In this document: positions 39,588 to 54,500 of the stretch, one piece after another
Layout: each line of letters starts with the position of its first letter
Position numbering within the stretch: the stretch's first letter is position 1
NCBI GenBank assembly: GCA_907163375.1
Contig: CAJQUW010010404.1
Location: 266,747-330,746 of the forward strand
DNA from: Prostheceraeus crozeri
Taxonomy: Eukaryota; Platyhelminthes; Polycladida; Euryleptidae
Direction of reading: 5' to 3'
Length of the DNA stretch: 64,000 nt
Made by a program: the position numbers and the translations under genes
Notes under the pieces: generated by a model
The model's database searches: none
Told to the model about the DNA's origin: nothing
The model's input: only the letters and a program-made list of their open reading frames with translations

Positions 39588-42500
39588 GTGGCGCGCTGTG
39601 TTTGTATTGGACCCACCCCACTTCGAGGCGCGCTGTGTTTGTATTGGACCCACCCCATTTTGAGGCGCGCTGTGTTTGTTTTGGACCCACCCCATTTCGA
39701 GGCGCGCTGTGTTTGCATTGGACCCACCCCATTTCGAGGCGCGCGTGTTTGTGTTGGACCCACCCCATTTCGAGGCGCGCTGTGTTTGTATTGGACCAAC
39801 CCCACTTCGAGGTGCGCTGTGTTTGTATTGGAACCACCCCATTTGGAGGCGCGCTGTGTTTGTATTGGACCCATCCCATTTCGAGGCGCGCTGTGTTTGT
39901 ATTGGAACCACCCCATTTCGAGCGCGCTGTGTTTGTTTTGGACCCACCCCATTTTGAGGCGCGCTGTGTTTGTATTGGACCCTACCCATTTCGAGGCGCG
40001 CGTGTTTGTGTTGGACCAACCCCATTTCGAGGCGCGCGTGTTTGTGTTGGACCCACCCCATTTCGAGGCGTGCTGTGTTTGTATTGGACCCACCCCATTT
40101 CGAGGCGCGCTGTGTTTGTATTGGACCCACCCCATTTCGAGGCGCGCTGTGTTTGTATTGGACCCACCCCATTTCGAGGCGCCCGTGTTTGTTTTGGAAC
40201 CACCCCAATTCGAAGCGCGCTGTGTTTGTATTGGACCCATCCCATTTCGAGGCGCGCTGTGTTTGTATTGGACCCACCCCATTTCGAGGCGCGCTGTGTT
40301 TGTATTGGATCACCCCATTTCGAGCCGCGCTGTGTTTGTATTGGACCCACCCCATTTCGAGGCGCGCTGTGTTTGTATTGGACCCAACCCATTTCGAGGC
40401 GCGCTGTGTTTGTATTGGACACATCCCATTTCGAGGCGCGCGTGTTTGTGTTGGACCCACCCCATTTCGAGGCGCGCTGTGTTTGTATTGGACCCAACCC
40501 ATTTCGAGGCGCGCTGTGTTTGTATTGGACCCACCCCATTTCGAGGCGCGCGTGTTTGTATTGGACCCACCCCATTTTGGGGCGCGCGTGTTTGTATTGG
40601 ACCCACCCCATTTCGAGGCGCGCTGTGTTTGTATTGGACCCACCCTAGTTCGAGGCGCGCTGTGTTTGTATTGGACCCATCCCAGTTCGAGGCGCGCTGT
40701 GTTTGTATTGGACCCACCCCATTTCGAAGTCGCGCGCGTTTGTAATGGACCCACCCAATTTCGAGGGGCGCTGTTTTTGTATTGGACCCATCCCATTTCG
40801 AGGCGCGCGTGTTTGTATTGGACCCACCCCAGTTCGAGGCGCGCTGTGTTTGTATTGGACCCACCCCATTTCGAGGCGCGCTGTGTTTGTATTGGATCCA
40901 TTCCATTTCGAGGCGCGCTGTGTTTGTATTGGAACCGACCCATTTCGAGGCGCGCTGTGTTTGTATTGGACCCACCGTATTACGAGGCGCGCTGTGTTTG
41001 CATTGGACCCACCCCATTTCGAGGCGCGCTGTGTTTGTATTGGACCCACCCCATTTTGGGGCGAGCGTGTTTGTATTGGACCCACCCCATTTCGAGGCGC
41101 GCGTGTTTGTATTGGGCCCACCCCATTTCGAGGCGCGCTGTGTTTGTATTGGACCCACCCCATTTCGAGGAACGTGTGTTTGTATTGGACCAACCCCATT
41201 TCGAGGCGCGCGTGTTTGTATTGGACCCACCCCATTACGAGGCGCGCTGTGTTTGTATTGGACCCACCCCATTTCGAGGCGCGCTGTGTTTGTATTGGAC
41301 CCACCCCATTTCGAGGCGCGTGTTCGTATTGGACCCACCCCACTTCGAGGCGCGCTGTGTTTGTATTGGACCCACCCCATTTCGAGGCGCGCGTGTTTGT
41401 TTTGGACCCACCCCATTTCGAGGCGCGCTGTGTTTGTATTGGACCCACCCCATTTCGAGGCGCGCGTGTTTGTATTGGACCCACCCCATTTCGAGGCGCT
41501 CTGTTTTTGTATTGGACCCACCCAATTTCGAGGCGCGCTGTGTTTGTATTGGACCCACCCCATTTCGAGGCGCGCAGTGTTTGTATTGGACCCACCCCAT
41601 TTCGAGGCGCGCTGTGTTTGTATTGGACCCACCCCATTTCGAGGCGCGCGTGTTTGTGTTGGACCCACCCCATTTCGAGGCGCGCTGTGTTTGTATTGGA
41701 CCCACCCCATTTCGAGGCGCGCTGTGTTTCTTTTGGACCCACCACATTTCGGGTCGCGCGTGTTCTTATTGGACCCACCCCATTTCGAGGCGAGCTGTGT
41801 TTGTATTGGACCCACCCCATTTCGAGGCGCGATGTGTTTGTTTTGGACCCATCCCATTTCAGGCGCGCGTGTTTGTATTGGACCCACCCCATTTCGAGGC
41901 GCGCGTGTTTGTTTTGGACCCACCCCATTTCGAGGCGCGCGTGTTCGTATTGGACCCACCCCACTTCGGGGCGCGCTGTGTTTGTATGGGACCGACCCCA
42001 TTTCGAGGCGCGCGTGTTTGTATTGGACCCACCCCATTTCGAGGCGCGCTGTGTTTGTATTGGACCCACCCCATTTCGAGGCGCGCGTGTTTGTATTGGA
42101 CCCACCCCATTTCGAGGCGCTCTGTTTTTGTATTGGACCCACCCCATTTCGAGGCGCGCGTGTTTGTATTGGGCCCACCCCATTTCGAGGCGCGCTGTGT
42201 TTGTATTGGACCCACCCCATTTCGAGGAACGCGTGTTTGTATTGGACCCACCCCATTTCGAGGCGCGCGTGTTTGTATTGGACCCACCCCATTACGAGGC
42301 GCGCTGTGTTTGTATTGGACCCACCGCATTTCGAGGCGCGCTGTGTTTGTATTGGACCCACCCCATTTTGGGGCGTGCGTGTTTGTATTGGATCCAACCC
42401 ATTTCGAGGCGCGCGTGCTCGTATTGGACCCACCCCACTTCGAGGCGCGCGGTGTTTGTATTGGACCTACCCCATTTCGAGGCGCGCGTGGTTGTATTGG

Positions 42501-45500
42501 ACCCACCCGATTTCGAGGCGCGCTGTGTTTGTATTGGACCCACCCCATTTCGAGGCGCGCGTGTTTGTATTGGACCCACCCCATTTCGAGGCGCTCTGTT
42601 TTTGTATTGGACCCACCCCATTTCGAGGCGCGCTGTGTTTGTATTGGACCCACCCCATTTCGAGGCGCGCTGTGTTTGTATTGGACCCACCCTATTTCGA
42701 GGCGCGCTGTGTTTGTATTGGAACCCACCCCACTTCGAGGCGCGCTGTGTTTGTATTGGACCCACCCCATTTCGAGGCGCGCGTGTTTGTGTTGGACCCA
42801 CCCCATTTCGAGGCGCGCTGTGTTTGTATTGGACCCACCCCATTTCGACGCGCGCTGTGTTTCTTTTGGACCCACCCCATTTCGGGTCGCGCGTGTTCTT
42901 ATTGGACCCACCCCATTTCGAGGCGAGCTGTGTTTGTATTGGACCCATCCCATTTCGAGGCGCGATGTGTTTGTTTTGGACCCATCTCATTTCGGGCGCG
43001 CGTGTTTGTATTGGACCCACCCCATTTCGAGGCGCGCGTGTTTGTTTTGGACCCACCCCATTTCGAGGCGCGCGTGTTCTTATTGGACCCACCCCACTTC
43101 GAGGCGCGCTGTGTTTGTATTGGACCCACCCGATTTTGAGGCGCGCGTGTTTGTATTGGACCCATCCCATTTCGAGGCGCGCTGTGTTTGTATTGGACCC
43201 ACCCCATTTCGAGACGCGCGTTTTTGTATTGGACCCACCCCATTTCGAGGCGCTCTGTTTTTGTATTGGACCCACCCCATTTCGAGGCGCCCTGTGTTTG
43301 TATTGGACCCACCCCATTTCGTGGTGCGCTGTGTTTGTATTGGACCCACCCCATTTCGAGGCGCGCTGTGTTTGTATTGGACCCACCCCATTTCGAGGCG
43401 CGCTGTGCTTGTATTGGACCCACCCCATTTCGAGGCGCGCGTGTTTGTGTTGGACCCACCCCATTTCGAGGCGCGCGTGTTTGTGTTGGACCAACCCCAT
43501 TTCGAGGCGCGCTGTGTTTGTATTGGACCCACCCCATTTCGAGGCGCGCTGTGTTTCTTTTGGACCCACCCCATTTCGGGTCGCGCGTGTTTGTATTGGA
43601 CCCATCCCATTTCGAGGCGCGCTGTGTTTGTATTGGACCCACCCCATTTCGAGGCGCGCGTGTTTGTATTGGACCCACCCCATTTCGAGGCGCACTGTTT
43701 TTGTATTGGACCCACCCCATTTCGAGGCGCTCTGTTTTTGTATTGGACCCACCCCATTTCGAGGCGCGCGTGTTTGTATTGGGCCCACCCCATTTCGAGG
43801 CGCGCTGTGTTTGTATTGGACCCACCCCATTTCGAGGAACGCGTGTTTGTATTGGACCCACCCCATTTCGAGGCGCGCGTGTTTGTATTGGACCCACCCC
43901 ATTACGAGGCGCGCTGTGTTTGTATTGGACCCACCCCATTTCGAGGCGCGCTGTGTTTGTATTGGACCCACCCCATTTTGGGGCGCGCGTGTTTGTATTG
44001 GATCCATCCCATTTCGAGGCGCGTGTTCGTATTGGACCCACCCCACTTCGAGGCGCGCTGTGTTTGTATTGGACCCACCCCATTTCGAGGCGCGCGTGTT
44101 TGTATTGGACCCACCCCATTTCGAGGCGCGCTGTGTTTGTATTGGACCCACCCCATTTCGACGCGCGCTGTGTTTCTTTTGGACCCACCCCATTTCGGGT
44201 CGCGCGTGTTCTTATTGGACCCACCCCATTTCGAGGCGAGCTGTGATTGTATTGGACCCACCCCATTTCGAGGCGCGATGTGTTTGTTTTGGACCCATCC
44301 CATTTCGGGCGCGCGTGTTTGTATTGGACCCACCCCATTTCGAGGCGCGCGTGTTTGTTTTGGACCCACCCCATTTCGAGGCGCGCGTGTTCGTATTGGA
44401 CCCACCCCACTTCGAGGCGCGCTGTGTTTGTATTGGACCCACCCCACTTCGAGGCGCGCTGTGTTTGTATTGGACCCACCCCATTTCGAGGCGCGCGTGT
44501 TTGTATTGGACCCACCCCATTTCGAGGCGCGCTGTGTTTGTATTGGACCCACCCCATTTCGAGGCGCGCGTGTTTGTATTGGACCCACCCCATTTCGAGG
44601 CGCTCTGTTTTTGTATTGGACCCACCCCATTTCGAGGCGCGCTGTGTTTGTATTGGACCCACCCCATTTCGAGGCGCGCTGTGTTTGTATTGCACCCACC
44701 CCATTTCGAGGCGCGCTGTGTTTGTATTGGACCCACCCCATTTCGAGGCGCGTTGTGTTTATGTTGGACCCACCCCATTTCGAGGCGCGCGTGTTTGTGT
44801 TGGACCCACCCCATTTCGAGGCGCGCTGTGTTTGTATTGGACCCACCCCGATTCGAGGAACGCGTGTTTGTATTGGACCCACCCCATTTCGAGGCGCGCG
44901 TGTTCTTATTGGACCCACCCCATTTCGAGGCGAGCTGTGTTTGTATTGGACCCACCCCATTTCGAGGCGCGATGTGTTTGTTTTGGACCCATCTCATTTC
45001 GGGCGCGCGTGTTTGTATTGGACCCACCCCCTTTCGAGGCGCGCGTGTTTGTTTTGGACCCACCCCATTTCGAGGCGCGCGTGTTCGTATTGGACCCACC
45101 CCACTTCGAGGCGCGCTGTGTTTGTATTGGACCCACCCGATTTTGAGGCGCGCGTGTTTGTATTGGACCCACCCCATTTCGAGGCGCGCTGTGTTTGTAT
45201 TGGACCCACCCCATTTCGAGGCGCGCGTTTTTGTATTGGACCCACCCCATTTCGAGGCGCTCTGTTTTTGTATTGGACCCACCCCATTTCGAGGCGCGCT
45301 GTGTTTGTATTGGACCCACCCCATTTCGTGGTGCGCAGTGTGTTTGTATTGGACCCACCCCATTTCGAGGCGCGCTGTGTTTGTATTGGACCCACCCCAT
45401 TTCGAGGCGCGCTGTGTTTGTATTGGACCCACCCCATTTCGAGGCGCGCGTGTTTGTGTTGGACCCATCCCATTTCGAGGCGCGCGTGTTTGTGTTGGAC

Positions 45501-48500
45501 CAACCCCATTTCGAGGCGCGCTGTGTTTGTATTGGACCCACCCCATTTCGAGGCGCGCTGTGTTTCTTTTGGACCCACCCCATTTCGGGTCGCGCGTGTT
45601 TGTATTGGACCCATCCCATTTCGAGGCGCGCTGTGTTTGTATTGGACCCACCCCATTTCGAGGCGCGCGTTTTTGTATTGGACCCACCCCATTTCGAGGC
45701 GCTCTGTTTTTGTATTGGACCCACCCCATTTCGAGGCGCGCTGTGTTTGTATTGGACCCACCCCATTTCGAGGCGCGCTGTGCTTGTATTGGACCCACCC
45801 CATTTCGAGGCGCGCTGTGTTTGTATTGGACCCACCCCATTTCGAGGCGCGCTGTATTTCTATTGGACCCATCCCATTTCGAGGCGCGCGTGTTTGTGTT
45901 GGACCCACCCCATTTCGAGGCGCGCTGTGTTTATATTGGACCTACCCCATTTCGAGGCGCGCTGTGTTTCTTTTGGACCCACCCCATTTCGGGTCGCGCA
46001 TGTTCTTATTGGACCCACCCCATTTCGAGGCGAGCTGTGTTTGTATTGGACTCACCCCAATTTGGGGCGCGCAGGTTTGTATTGGACCCACCCCATTTCG
46101 AGGCGCGCCGTGTTTGTATTGGACCCACCCCATTTCGAGGCGCGCGTGTTTGTATTGAACCCACCCCATTTCGAGGCGCGCGTGTTTGTATTGGATCCAC
46201 CCCATTTCGAGGCGCGCGTGTTCGTATTGGACCCACCCCACTTCGAGGCGCGCTGTGTTTGTATTGGACCCACCCCATTTCGAGGCGCGCGTGTTTGTAT
46301 TGGACCCACCCCATTTCGAGGCGCGCCGTGTTTGTATTGGACCCACCCCATTTCGAGGCGCGCGTGTTTGTATTGAACCCACCCCATTTCGAGGCGCTCT
46401 GTTTTTGTATTGGACCCACCCCATTTCGAGGCGCGCTGTGTTTGTATTGGACCCACCCCATTACGAGGCGCGCTGTGTTTGTATTGGACCCATCCCATTT
46501 CGAGGCGCGCTGTGTTTGTATTGGACCCATCCCATTTCGAGGCGCGCTGTGTTTGTATTGGACCCACCCCATTTCGAGGCGCGCGTGTTTGTGTTGGACC
46601 CACCCCAGTTCGAGGCGCGCTGTGTTTGTATTGGACCCACCCCATTTCGAGGCGCGCTGTGTTTCTTTCGGACCCACCCCATTTCGGGTCGCGCGTGTTC
46701 TTATTGGACCCACCCCATTTCGAGGCGAGCTGTGTTTGTATTGGACCCACCCCATTTCGAGGCGCGATGTGTTTGTTTTGGACCCATCCCATTTCGGGCG
46801 CGCGTGTTTGTATTGGACCCACCCCATTTCGAGGCGCGCTGTGTTTGTATTGGACCCACCCCATTTCGAGGCGCGCGTGTTCGTATTGGACCCACCCCAC
46901 TTCGAGGCGCGCTGTGTTTGTATTGGACCCACCCCATTTCGAGGCGCGCGTGTTTGTATTGGACCCACCCCATTTCGAGGCGCGCCGTGTTTGTATTGGA
47001 CCCACCCCATTTCGAGGCGCGCGTGTTTGTATTGGACCCACCCCATTTCGAGGCGCTCTGTTTTTGTATTGGACCCACCCCATTTCGAGGCGCGCTGTGT
47101 TTGTATTGGACCCACCCCATTTCGAGGCGCGCTGTGTTTGTATTGGACCCACCCCATTTCGAGGCGCGCTGTGTTTCTTTTGGAACCACCCCATTTCGGG
47201 TCGCGCGTGTTCTTATTGGACCCACCCCATTTCGAGGCGAGCTGTGATTGTATTGGACCCACCCCAATTTGTGGCGCGCGTGTTTGTATTGGATCCACCC
47301 CATTTCGAGGCGCGCGTGTTCGTATTGGAGCCACCCCACTTCGAGGCGCGCTGTGTTTGTATTGGACCCACCCCATTTCGAGGCGCGCGTGTTTGTATTG
47401 GACCCACCCCATTTCGAGGCGCGCTGTGTTTGTATTGGACCCACCCCATTTCGAGGCGCGCGTGTTTGTGTTGGACCCACCCCAGTTCGAGGCGCGCTGT
47501 GTTTGTATTGGACCCACCCCATTTCGAGGCGCGCTGTGTTTCTTTTGGACCCACCCCATTTCGGGTCGCGCGTGTTCTTATTGGACCCACCCCATTTCGA
47601 GGCGAGCTGTGTTTGTATTGGTCCCACCCCATTTCGAGGCGCGATGTGTTTGTTTTGGACCCATCCCATTTCGGGCGCGCGTGTTTGTATTGGACCCACC
47701 CCATTTCGAGGCGCGCTGTGTTTGTATTGGACCCACCCCATTTCGAGGCGCGCGTGTTCGTATTGGACCCACCCCACTTCGAGGCGCGCTGTGTTTGTAT
47801 TGGACCCACCCCATTTCGAGGCGCGCGTGTTTGTATTGGACCCACCCCATTTCGAGGCGCGCCGTGATTGTATTGGACCCACCCCATTTCGAGGCGCGCG
47901 TGTTTGTATTGGACCCACCCCATTTCGAGGCGCTCTGTTTTTGTATTGGACCCACCCCATTTCGAGGCGCGCTGTGTTTGTATTGGACCCACCCCATTTC
48001 GAGGCGCGCTGTGTTTGTATTGGACCCACCCCATTTCGAGGCGCGCTGTGTTTCTTTTGGAACCACCCCATTTCGGGTCGCGCGTGTTCTTATTGGACCC
48101 ACCCCATTTCGAGGCGAGCTGTGATTGTATTGGACCCACCCCAATTTGGGGCGCGCGTGTTTGTATTGGATCCACCCCATTTCGAGGCGCGCGTGTTCGT
48201 ATTGGAGCCACCCCACTTCGAGGCGCGCTGTGTTTGTATTGGACCCACCCCATTTCGAGGCGCGCGTGTTTGTATTGGACCCACCCCATTTCGAGGCGCG
48301 CGTGTTTGTATTGGACCCACCCCATTTCGAGGCGCGCGTGTTTGTATTGGACCCACCCCATTTCGAGGCGCTCTGTTTTTGTATTGGACCCACCTCATTT
48401 CGAGGCGCGCTGTGTTTGTATTGGACCCACCCCATTTCGAGGCGCGCTGTGTTTGTATTGGACCCACCCCATTTCGAGGCGCGCTGTGTTTGTATTGGAC

Positions 48501-51500
48501 CCACCCCATTTCGAGGCGCGCTGTGTTTGTATTGGACCCACCCCATTTCGAGGCGCGCTGTGTTTGTATTGGACCCACCCCATTTCGAGGCGCGCGTGTT
48601 TGTGTTGGACCCACCCCATTTCGACGCGCGCTGTGTTTGTATTGGACCCTCCCCATTTCGAGGCGCGCTGTGTTTCTTTTGGACCCTACCCATTTCGGGT
48701 CGCGCGTGTTCTTATTGGACCCACCCCATTTCGAGGCGAGCTGTGTTTGTATTGGACCCACCCCATTTCGAGGCGCGATGTGTTTGTTTTGGACCCATCC
48801 CATTTCGGGCGCGCGTGTTTGTATTGGACCCATCCCATTTCGAGGCGCGCGTGTTTGTTTTGGACCCACCCCATTTCGAGGCGCGCGTGTTCGTATTGGA
48901 CCCACCCCACTTCGAGGCGCGCTGTGTTTGTATTGGACCCACCCCATTTTGAGGTGCGCGTGTTTGTATTGGACCCACCCCATTTCGAGGAGCGCTGTGT
49001 TTGTATTGGACCCACCCCATTTCGAGGCGCGCGTGTTTGTATTGGACCCACCCCATTTCGAGGCGCTCTGTTTTTGTATTGGACCCACCCCATTTCGAGG
49101 CGCGCTGTGTTCGTATTGTACCCACCCCATTTCGTGGTGCGCTGTGTTTGTATTGGACCCACCCCATTTCGAGGCGCGCTGTGTTTGTATTGCACCCACC
49201 CCATTTCGAGCCGCGCTGTGTTTGTATTGGACCCACCCCATTTCGAGGCGCGCGTGTTTGTGTTGGACCCACCCCATTTCAAGGCGCGCGTGTTTGTGTT
49301 GGACCAACCCCATTTCGAGGCGCGCTGTGTTTGTATTGGACCCACCCCATTTCGAGGCGCGCTGTGTTTCTTTTGGACCCACCCCATGTCGAGTCGCGCG
49401 TGTTTGTATTGGACCCATCCCATTTCGAGGCGCGCTGTTTTTGTATTGGACCCACCCCATTTCGAGGCGCGCGTGTTTGTATTGGACCCACCCCATTTCG
49501 AAGCGCTCTGTTTTTGTATTGGACACACCCCATTTCGAGGCGCGCTGTGTTTGTAGTGGACCCACCCCATTTCGACGCGCGCTGTGTTTGTATTGGACCC
49601 ACCCCATTTCGAGGCGCGCTGTGTTTGTATTGGACCCACCCCATTTCGAGGCGCGCTGTGTTTGTATTGGACCCACCCCATTTCGAGGCGCGCGTGTTTG
49701 TGTTGGACCCACCCCATTTCGAGGCGCTCTGTGTTTGTATTGGACCCACCCCATTTCGAGGCGCGCTGTGTTTGTATTGGACCCACCCCATTTCGGGTCG
49801 CGCGTGTTCTTATTGGACCCACCCCATTTCGAGGCGAGCTGTGTTTGTATTGGACCCACCCCATTTTGGGGCGCGCTGTGTTTGTTTTGGACCCACCCCA
49901 TTTCGAGGCGCGCGTGTTCGTATTGGACCCACCCCACTTCGAGGCGCGCTGTGTTTGTATTGGACCCACCCCGTTTCGAGGCGCGCGTGTTTGTATTGGA
50001 CCCACCCCATTTCGAGGCGCGCTGTGTTCGTATTGGACCCACCCCACTTCGAGGCGCGCTGTGTTTGTATTGGACCCATCCCGTTTCGAGGCGCGCGTGT
50101 TTGTATTGGACCCACCCCATTTCGAGGCGCGCTGTGTTTGTATTGGACCCACCCCATTTCGAGGCGCGCTGTGTTTGTATTGGACCCAACCCATTTCGAG
50201 GCGCGCTGTGTTTGTATTGGACACATCCCATTTCGAGGCGCGCGTGTTTGTGTTGGACATACCCCATTTCGAGGCGCGCTGTGTTTGTATTGGACCCAAC
50301 CCATTTCGAGGCGCGCTGTGTTTGTATTGGACCCACCCCATTTCGAGGCGCGCGTGTTTGTATTGGACCCACCCCATTTTGGGGCGCGCGTGTTTGTATT
50401 GGACCCACCCCATTTCGAGGCGCGCTGTGTTTGTATTGGACCCACCCTAGTTCGAGGCGCGCTGTGTTTGTATTGGACCCACCCCAGTTCAAGGCGCGCT
50501 GTGTTTGTATTGGACCCACCCCATTTCGAAGTCGCGCGCGTTTGTAATGGACCCACCCAATTTCGAGGGGCGCTGTGTTTGTATTGGACCCACCCCATTT
50601 CGAGGCGCGCGTGTTTGTATTGGACCCACCCCAGTTCGAGGCGCGCTGTGTTTGTATTGGACCCACCCCATTTCGAGGCGCGCTGTGTTTGTATTGGATC
50701 CACCCCATTTCGAGGCGCGCTGTGTTTGTATTGGAACCGACCCATTTCGAGGCGCGCTGTGTTTGTATTGGACCCACCGTATTACGAGGCGCGCTGTGTT
50801 TGCATTGGACCCACCCCATTTCGAGGCGCGCTGTGTTTGTATTGGACCCACCCAATTTTGGGGCGCGCGTGTTTGTATTGGACCCACCCCATTTCGAGGC
50901 GCGCGTGTTTGTATTGGACGGACCCGATTTCGAGGCGCGCTGTGTTTGTATTGGACCCACCCCATTTCGAGGAACGTGTGTTTGTATTGGACCAACCCCA
51001 TTTCGAGGCGCGCGTGTTTGGTTTGGCCCCACCCCATTTCGACGCGCGCTGTGTTTGTATTGGACCCACCCCATTTCGAGGCGCGCTGTGTTTGTATTGG
51101 ACCCACCCCATTTTGGGGCGCGCGTGTTTGTATTGGATCCACCCCATTTCGAGGCGCGTGTTCGTATTGGACCCACCCCACTTCGAGGCGCGCTGTGTTT
51201 GTATTGGACCCACCCCATTTCGAGGCGCGCGTGTTTGTTTTGGACCCACCCCATTTCGAGGCGCGCTGTGTTTGTATTGGACCCACCCCATTTCGAGGCG
51301 CGCGTGTTTGTATTGGACCCACCCCATTTCGAGGCGCTCTATTTTTGTATTGGACCCACCCAATTTCGAGGCGCGCTGTGTTTGTATTGGACCCACCCCA
51401 TTTCGAGGCGCGCTGTGTTTGTATTGGACCCACCCCATTTCGAGGCGCGCTGTGTTTGTATTGGACCCACCCCATTTCGAGGCGCGCGTGTTTGTGTTGG

Positions 51501-54500
51501 ACCCACCCCATTTCGAGGCGCGCTGTGTTTGTATTGGACCCAACCCATTTCGAGGCGCGCTGTGTTTCTTTTGGACCCACCACATTTCGGGTCGCGCGTG
51601 TTCTTATTGGACCCACCCCATTTCGAGGCGAGCTGTGTTTGTATTGGACCCACCCCATTTCGAGGCGCGATGTGTTTGTTTTGGACCAAACCCATTTCGA
51701 GGCGCGCGTGTTTGTATTGGACCCATCCCATTTCGAGGCGCGCGTGTTTGTTTTGGACCCACCCCATTTCGAGGCGCGCGTGTTCGTATTGGACCCACCC
51801 CACTTCGAGGCGCGCTGTGTTTGTATTGGACCCACCCCATTTCGAGGCGCGCGTGTTTGTATTGGACCCACCCCATTTCGAGGCGCGCTGTGTTTGTATT
51901 GGACCCACCCCATTTCGAGGCGCGCGTGTTTGTATTGGACCCACCCCATTTCGAGGCGCGCTGTTTTTGTATTGGACCCACCCCATTTCGAGGCGCGCGT
52001 GTTTGTATTGGGCCCACCCCATTTCGAGGCGCGCTGTGTTTGTATTGGACCCACCCCATTTCGAGGAACGCGTGTTTGTATTGGACCCACCCCATTTCGA
52101 GGCGCGCGTGTTTGTATTGGACCCACCCCATTACGAGGCGCGCTGTGTTTGTATTGGACCCACCGCATTTCGAGGCGCGCTGTGTTTGTATTGGACCCAC
52201 CCCATTTCGAGGCGTGCGTGTTTGTATTGGATCCAACCAATTTCGAGGCGCGCGTGTTTGTATTGGACCCACCCCATTTCGAGGCGCGCGTGTTTGTATT
52301 GGACCTACCCCATTTCGAGGCGCGCGTGGTTGTATTGGACCCACCCGATTTCGAGGCGCGCTGTGTTTGTATTGGACCCACCCCATTTCGAGGCGCGCGT
52401 GTTTGTATTGCACCCACCCCATTTCGAGGCGCTCTGTGTTTGTATTGGACCCACCCCATTTCGAGGCGTGCTGTGTTTGTATTGGACCCACCCCATTTCG
52501 AGGCGTGCTGTGTTTGTATTGGACCCACCCCATTTCGAGGCGCGCTGTGTTTGTATTGGACCCACCACATTTCGAGGCGCGCTGTGTTTGCATTGGAGCC
52601 ACCCCGTTTCGTGGCGAGCGTGTTTGTGTTGGACCCACCCCATTTCGAGGCGCGCTGTGTTTGTATTGGACCCACCCCATTTCGAGGCGCGCTGTGTTTG
52701 TATTGGACCCACCCCATTTCGAGGCGCGCGTGTTCTTATTGGACCCACCCCATTTCGAGGCGCGCTGTGTTTGTATTGGACCCACCCCATTTCGAGGCGC
52801 GATGTGTTTGTATTGGACCCACCCCATTTCGAGGCGCGCTGTGTTTGTATTGGACCCACCCCATTTCGAGGCGCGCTGTGTTTGTTTTGGACCCACCCCA
52901 TTTCGAGGCGCGCGTGTTTGTATTGGACCCACCCCATTTCGAGGCGCGCTGTGTTTGTATTGGACCCACCCCATTTCGAAGCGCGCTGTGTTTGTATTGG
53001 ACACACCCCATTTCGAGGCGCGCTGTGTTTGTATTGGACCCACCCCATTTCGAGGCGCGCTGTGTTTGTATTGGACCCACCCCATTTCGAGGCGCGCTGT
53101 GTTTGTATTGGACCCACCCCATTTCGAGGCGCGCTGTGTTTGTATTGGACCCACCCCATTTCGAGGCGCGCGTGTTTGTGTTGGACCCACCCCATTTCGA
53201 AGCGCGCGTGTTTGTGTTGGACCCACCCCATTTCGAGGCGCGCTGTGTTTGTATTGGACCCACCCCATTTCGAGGCGCGCTGTGTTTGTATTGGACCCAC
53301 CCCATTTCGAGGCGCGCTGTGTTTGTATTGGACCCACCACATTTCGAGGCGCGCTGTGTTTGCATTGGAGCCACCCCGTTTCGAGGCGAGCGTGTTTGTA
53401 TTGGACCCACCCCATTTCGAGGCGCGCTGTGTTTGTATTGGACCCACCCCATTTCGAGGCGCGCTGTGTTTGTATTGGACCCACCCCATTTCGAGGCGCG
53501 CTGTGTTTGTATTGGACCCACCCCATTTCGAGGCGCGCTGTGTTTGTATTGGACCCACCCCATTTCGAGGCGCGCTGTGTTTGTATTGGACCCACCCCAT
53601 TTCGAGGCGCGCTGTGTTTGTATTGGACCCACCCCATTTCGAGGCGCGCTGTGTTTGTATTGGACCCACCCCATTTCGAGGCGCGCTGTGTTTGTATTGG
53701 ACCCACCCCATTTCGAGGCGCGCGTGTTTTTGTTGGACCACCCCATTTCGAGGCGAGCTGTGTTTGTATTGGACCCACCCCATTTCGAGGCGCGCTGTGT
53801 TTGTATTGGACCCACCCCAATTCGAGGCGCGCTGTGTTTGTATTGGACCCACCCCATTTCGAGGCGCGCTGTGTTTGTATTGGACCCACCCCATTTCGAG
53901 GCGCGCTGTGTTTGTATTGGACCCACCCCATTTCGAGGCGCGCTGTGTTTGTATTGGACCCACCCCATTTCGAGGCGCGCTGTGTTTGTTTTGGACCCAC
54001 CCCATTTCGAGGCGCGCTGTGTTTGTATTGGACCCACCCCATTTCGAGGCGCGCTGTGTTTGTATTGGACCCACCCCATTTCGAGGCGCGCTGTGTTTGT
54101 ATTGGACCCACCCCATTTCGAGGCGCGCGTGTTTGTGTTGGACCCACCCCATTTCGAGGCGCGCTGTGTTTGTATTGGACCCACCCCATTTCGAGGCGCG
54201 CTGTGTTTGTATTGGACCCACCCCATTTCGAGGCGCGCTGTGTTTGTATTGGACCCACCCCATTTCGAGGCGCGCTGTGTTTGTATTGGACCCACCCCAT
54301 TTCGAGGCGCGCTGTGTTTGTTTTGGACCCACCCCATTTCGAGGCGCGCGTGTTTGTATTGGACCCACCCCATTTCGAGGCGCGCGTGTTTGTTTTGGAC
54401 CCACCCCATTTCGAGGCGCGCTGTGTTTGTATTGGACCCACCCCATTTCGAGGCGCGCTGTGTTTGTATTGGACCCACCCCATTTCGAGGCGCGCTGTGT

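Larger units (their letters stand above)
28080..40050 (-). repeat. Right arm of the giant inverted repeat
   Basis: Inverted counterpart of 17,702-27,560. The match continues into the satellite: the first six or seven 38-bp units after 39,588 show the same order of private variants as the last units of the left array. After that the two arrays no longer align unit for unit. The right arm holds three extra 403-bp units and a 0.9-kb segment at 33,561-34,495 that the left arm lacks at that place. Confidence 0.95.

Noticed and set aside
17702-39600. Assembly fold-back or chimeric read artefact
   Set aside because: A fold-back would give mirror-identical arms. These arms differ by substitutions, by one against four 403-bp units, by three against two 28-bp repeats, by a 1-kb segment and by the orientation of the reverse-transcriptase cassette. 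Misassembly of two separate loci remains possible.
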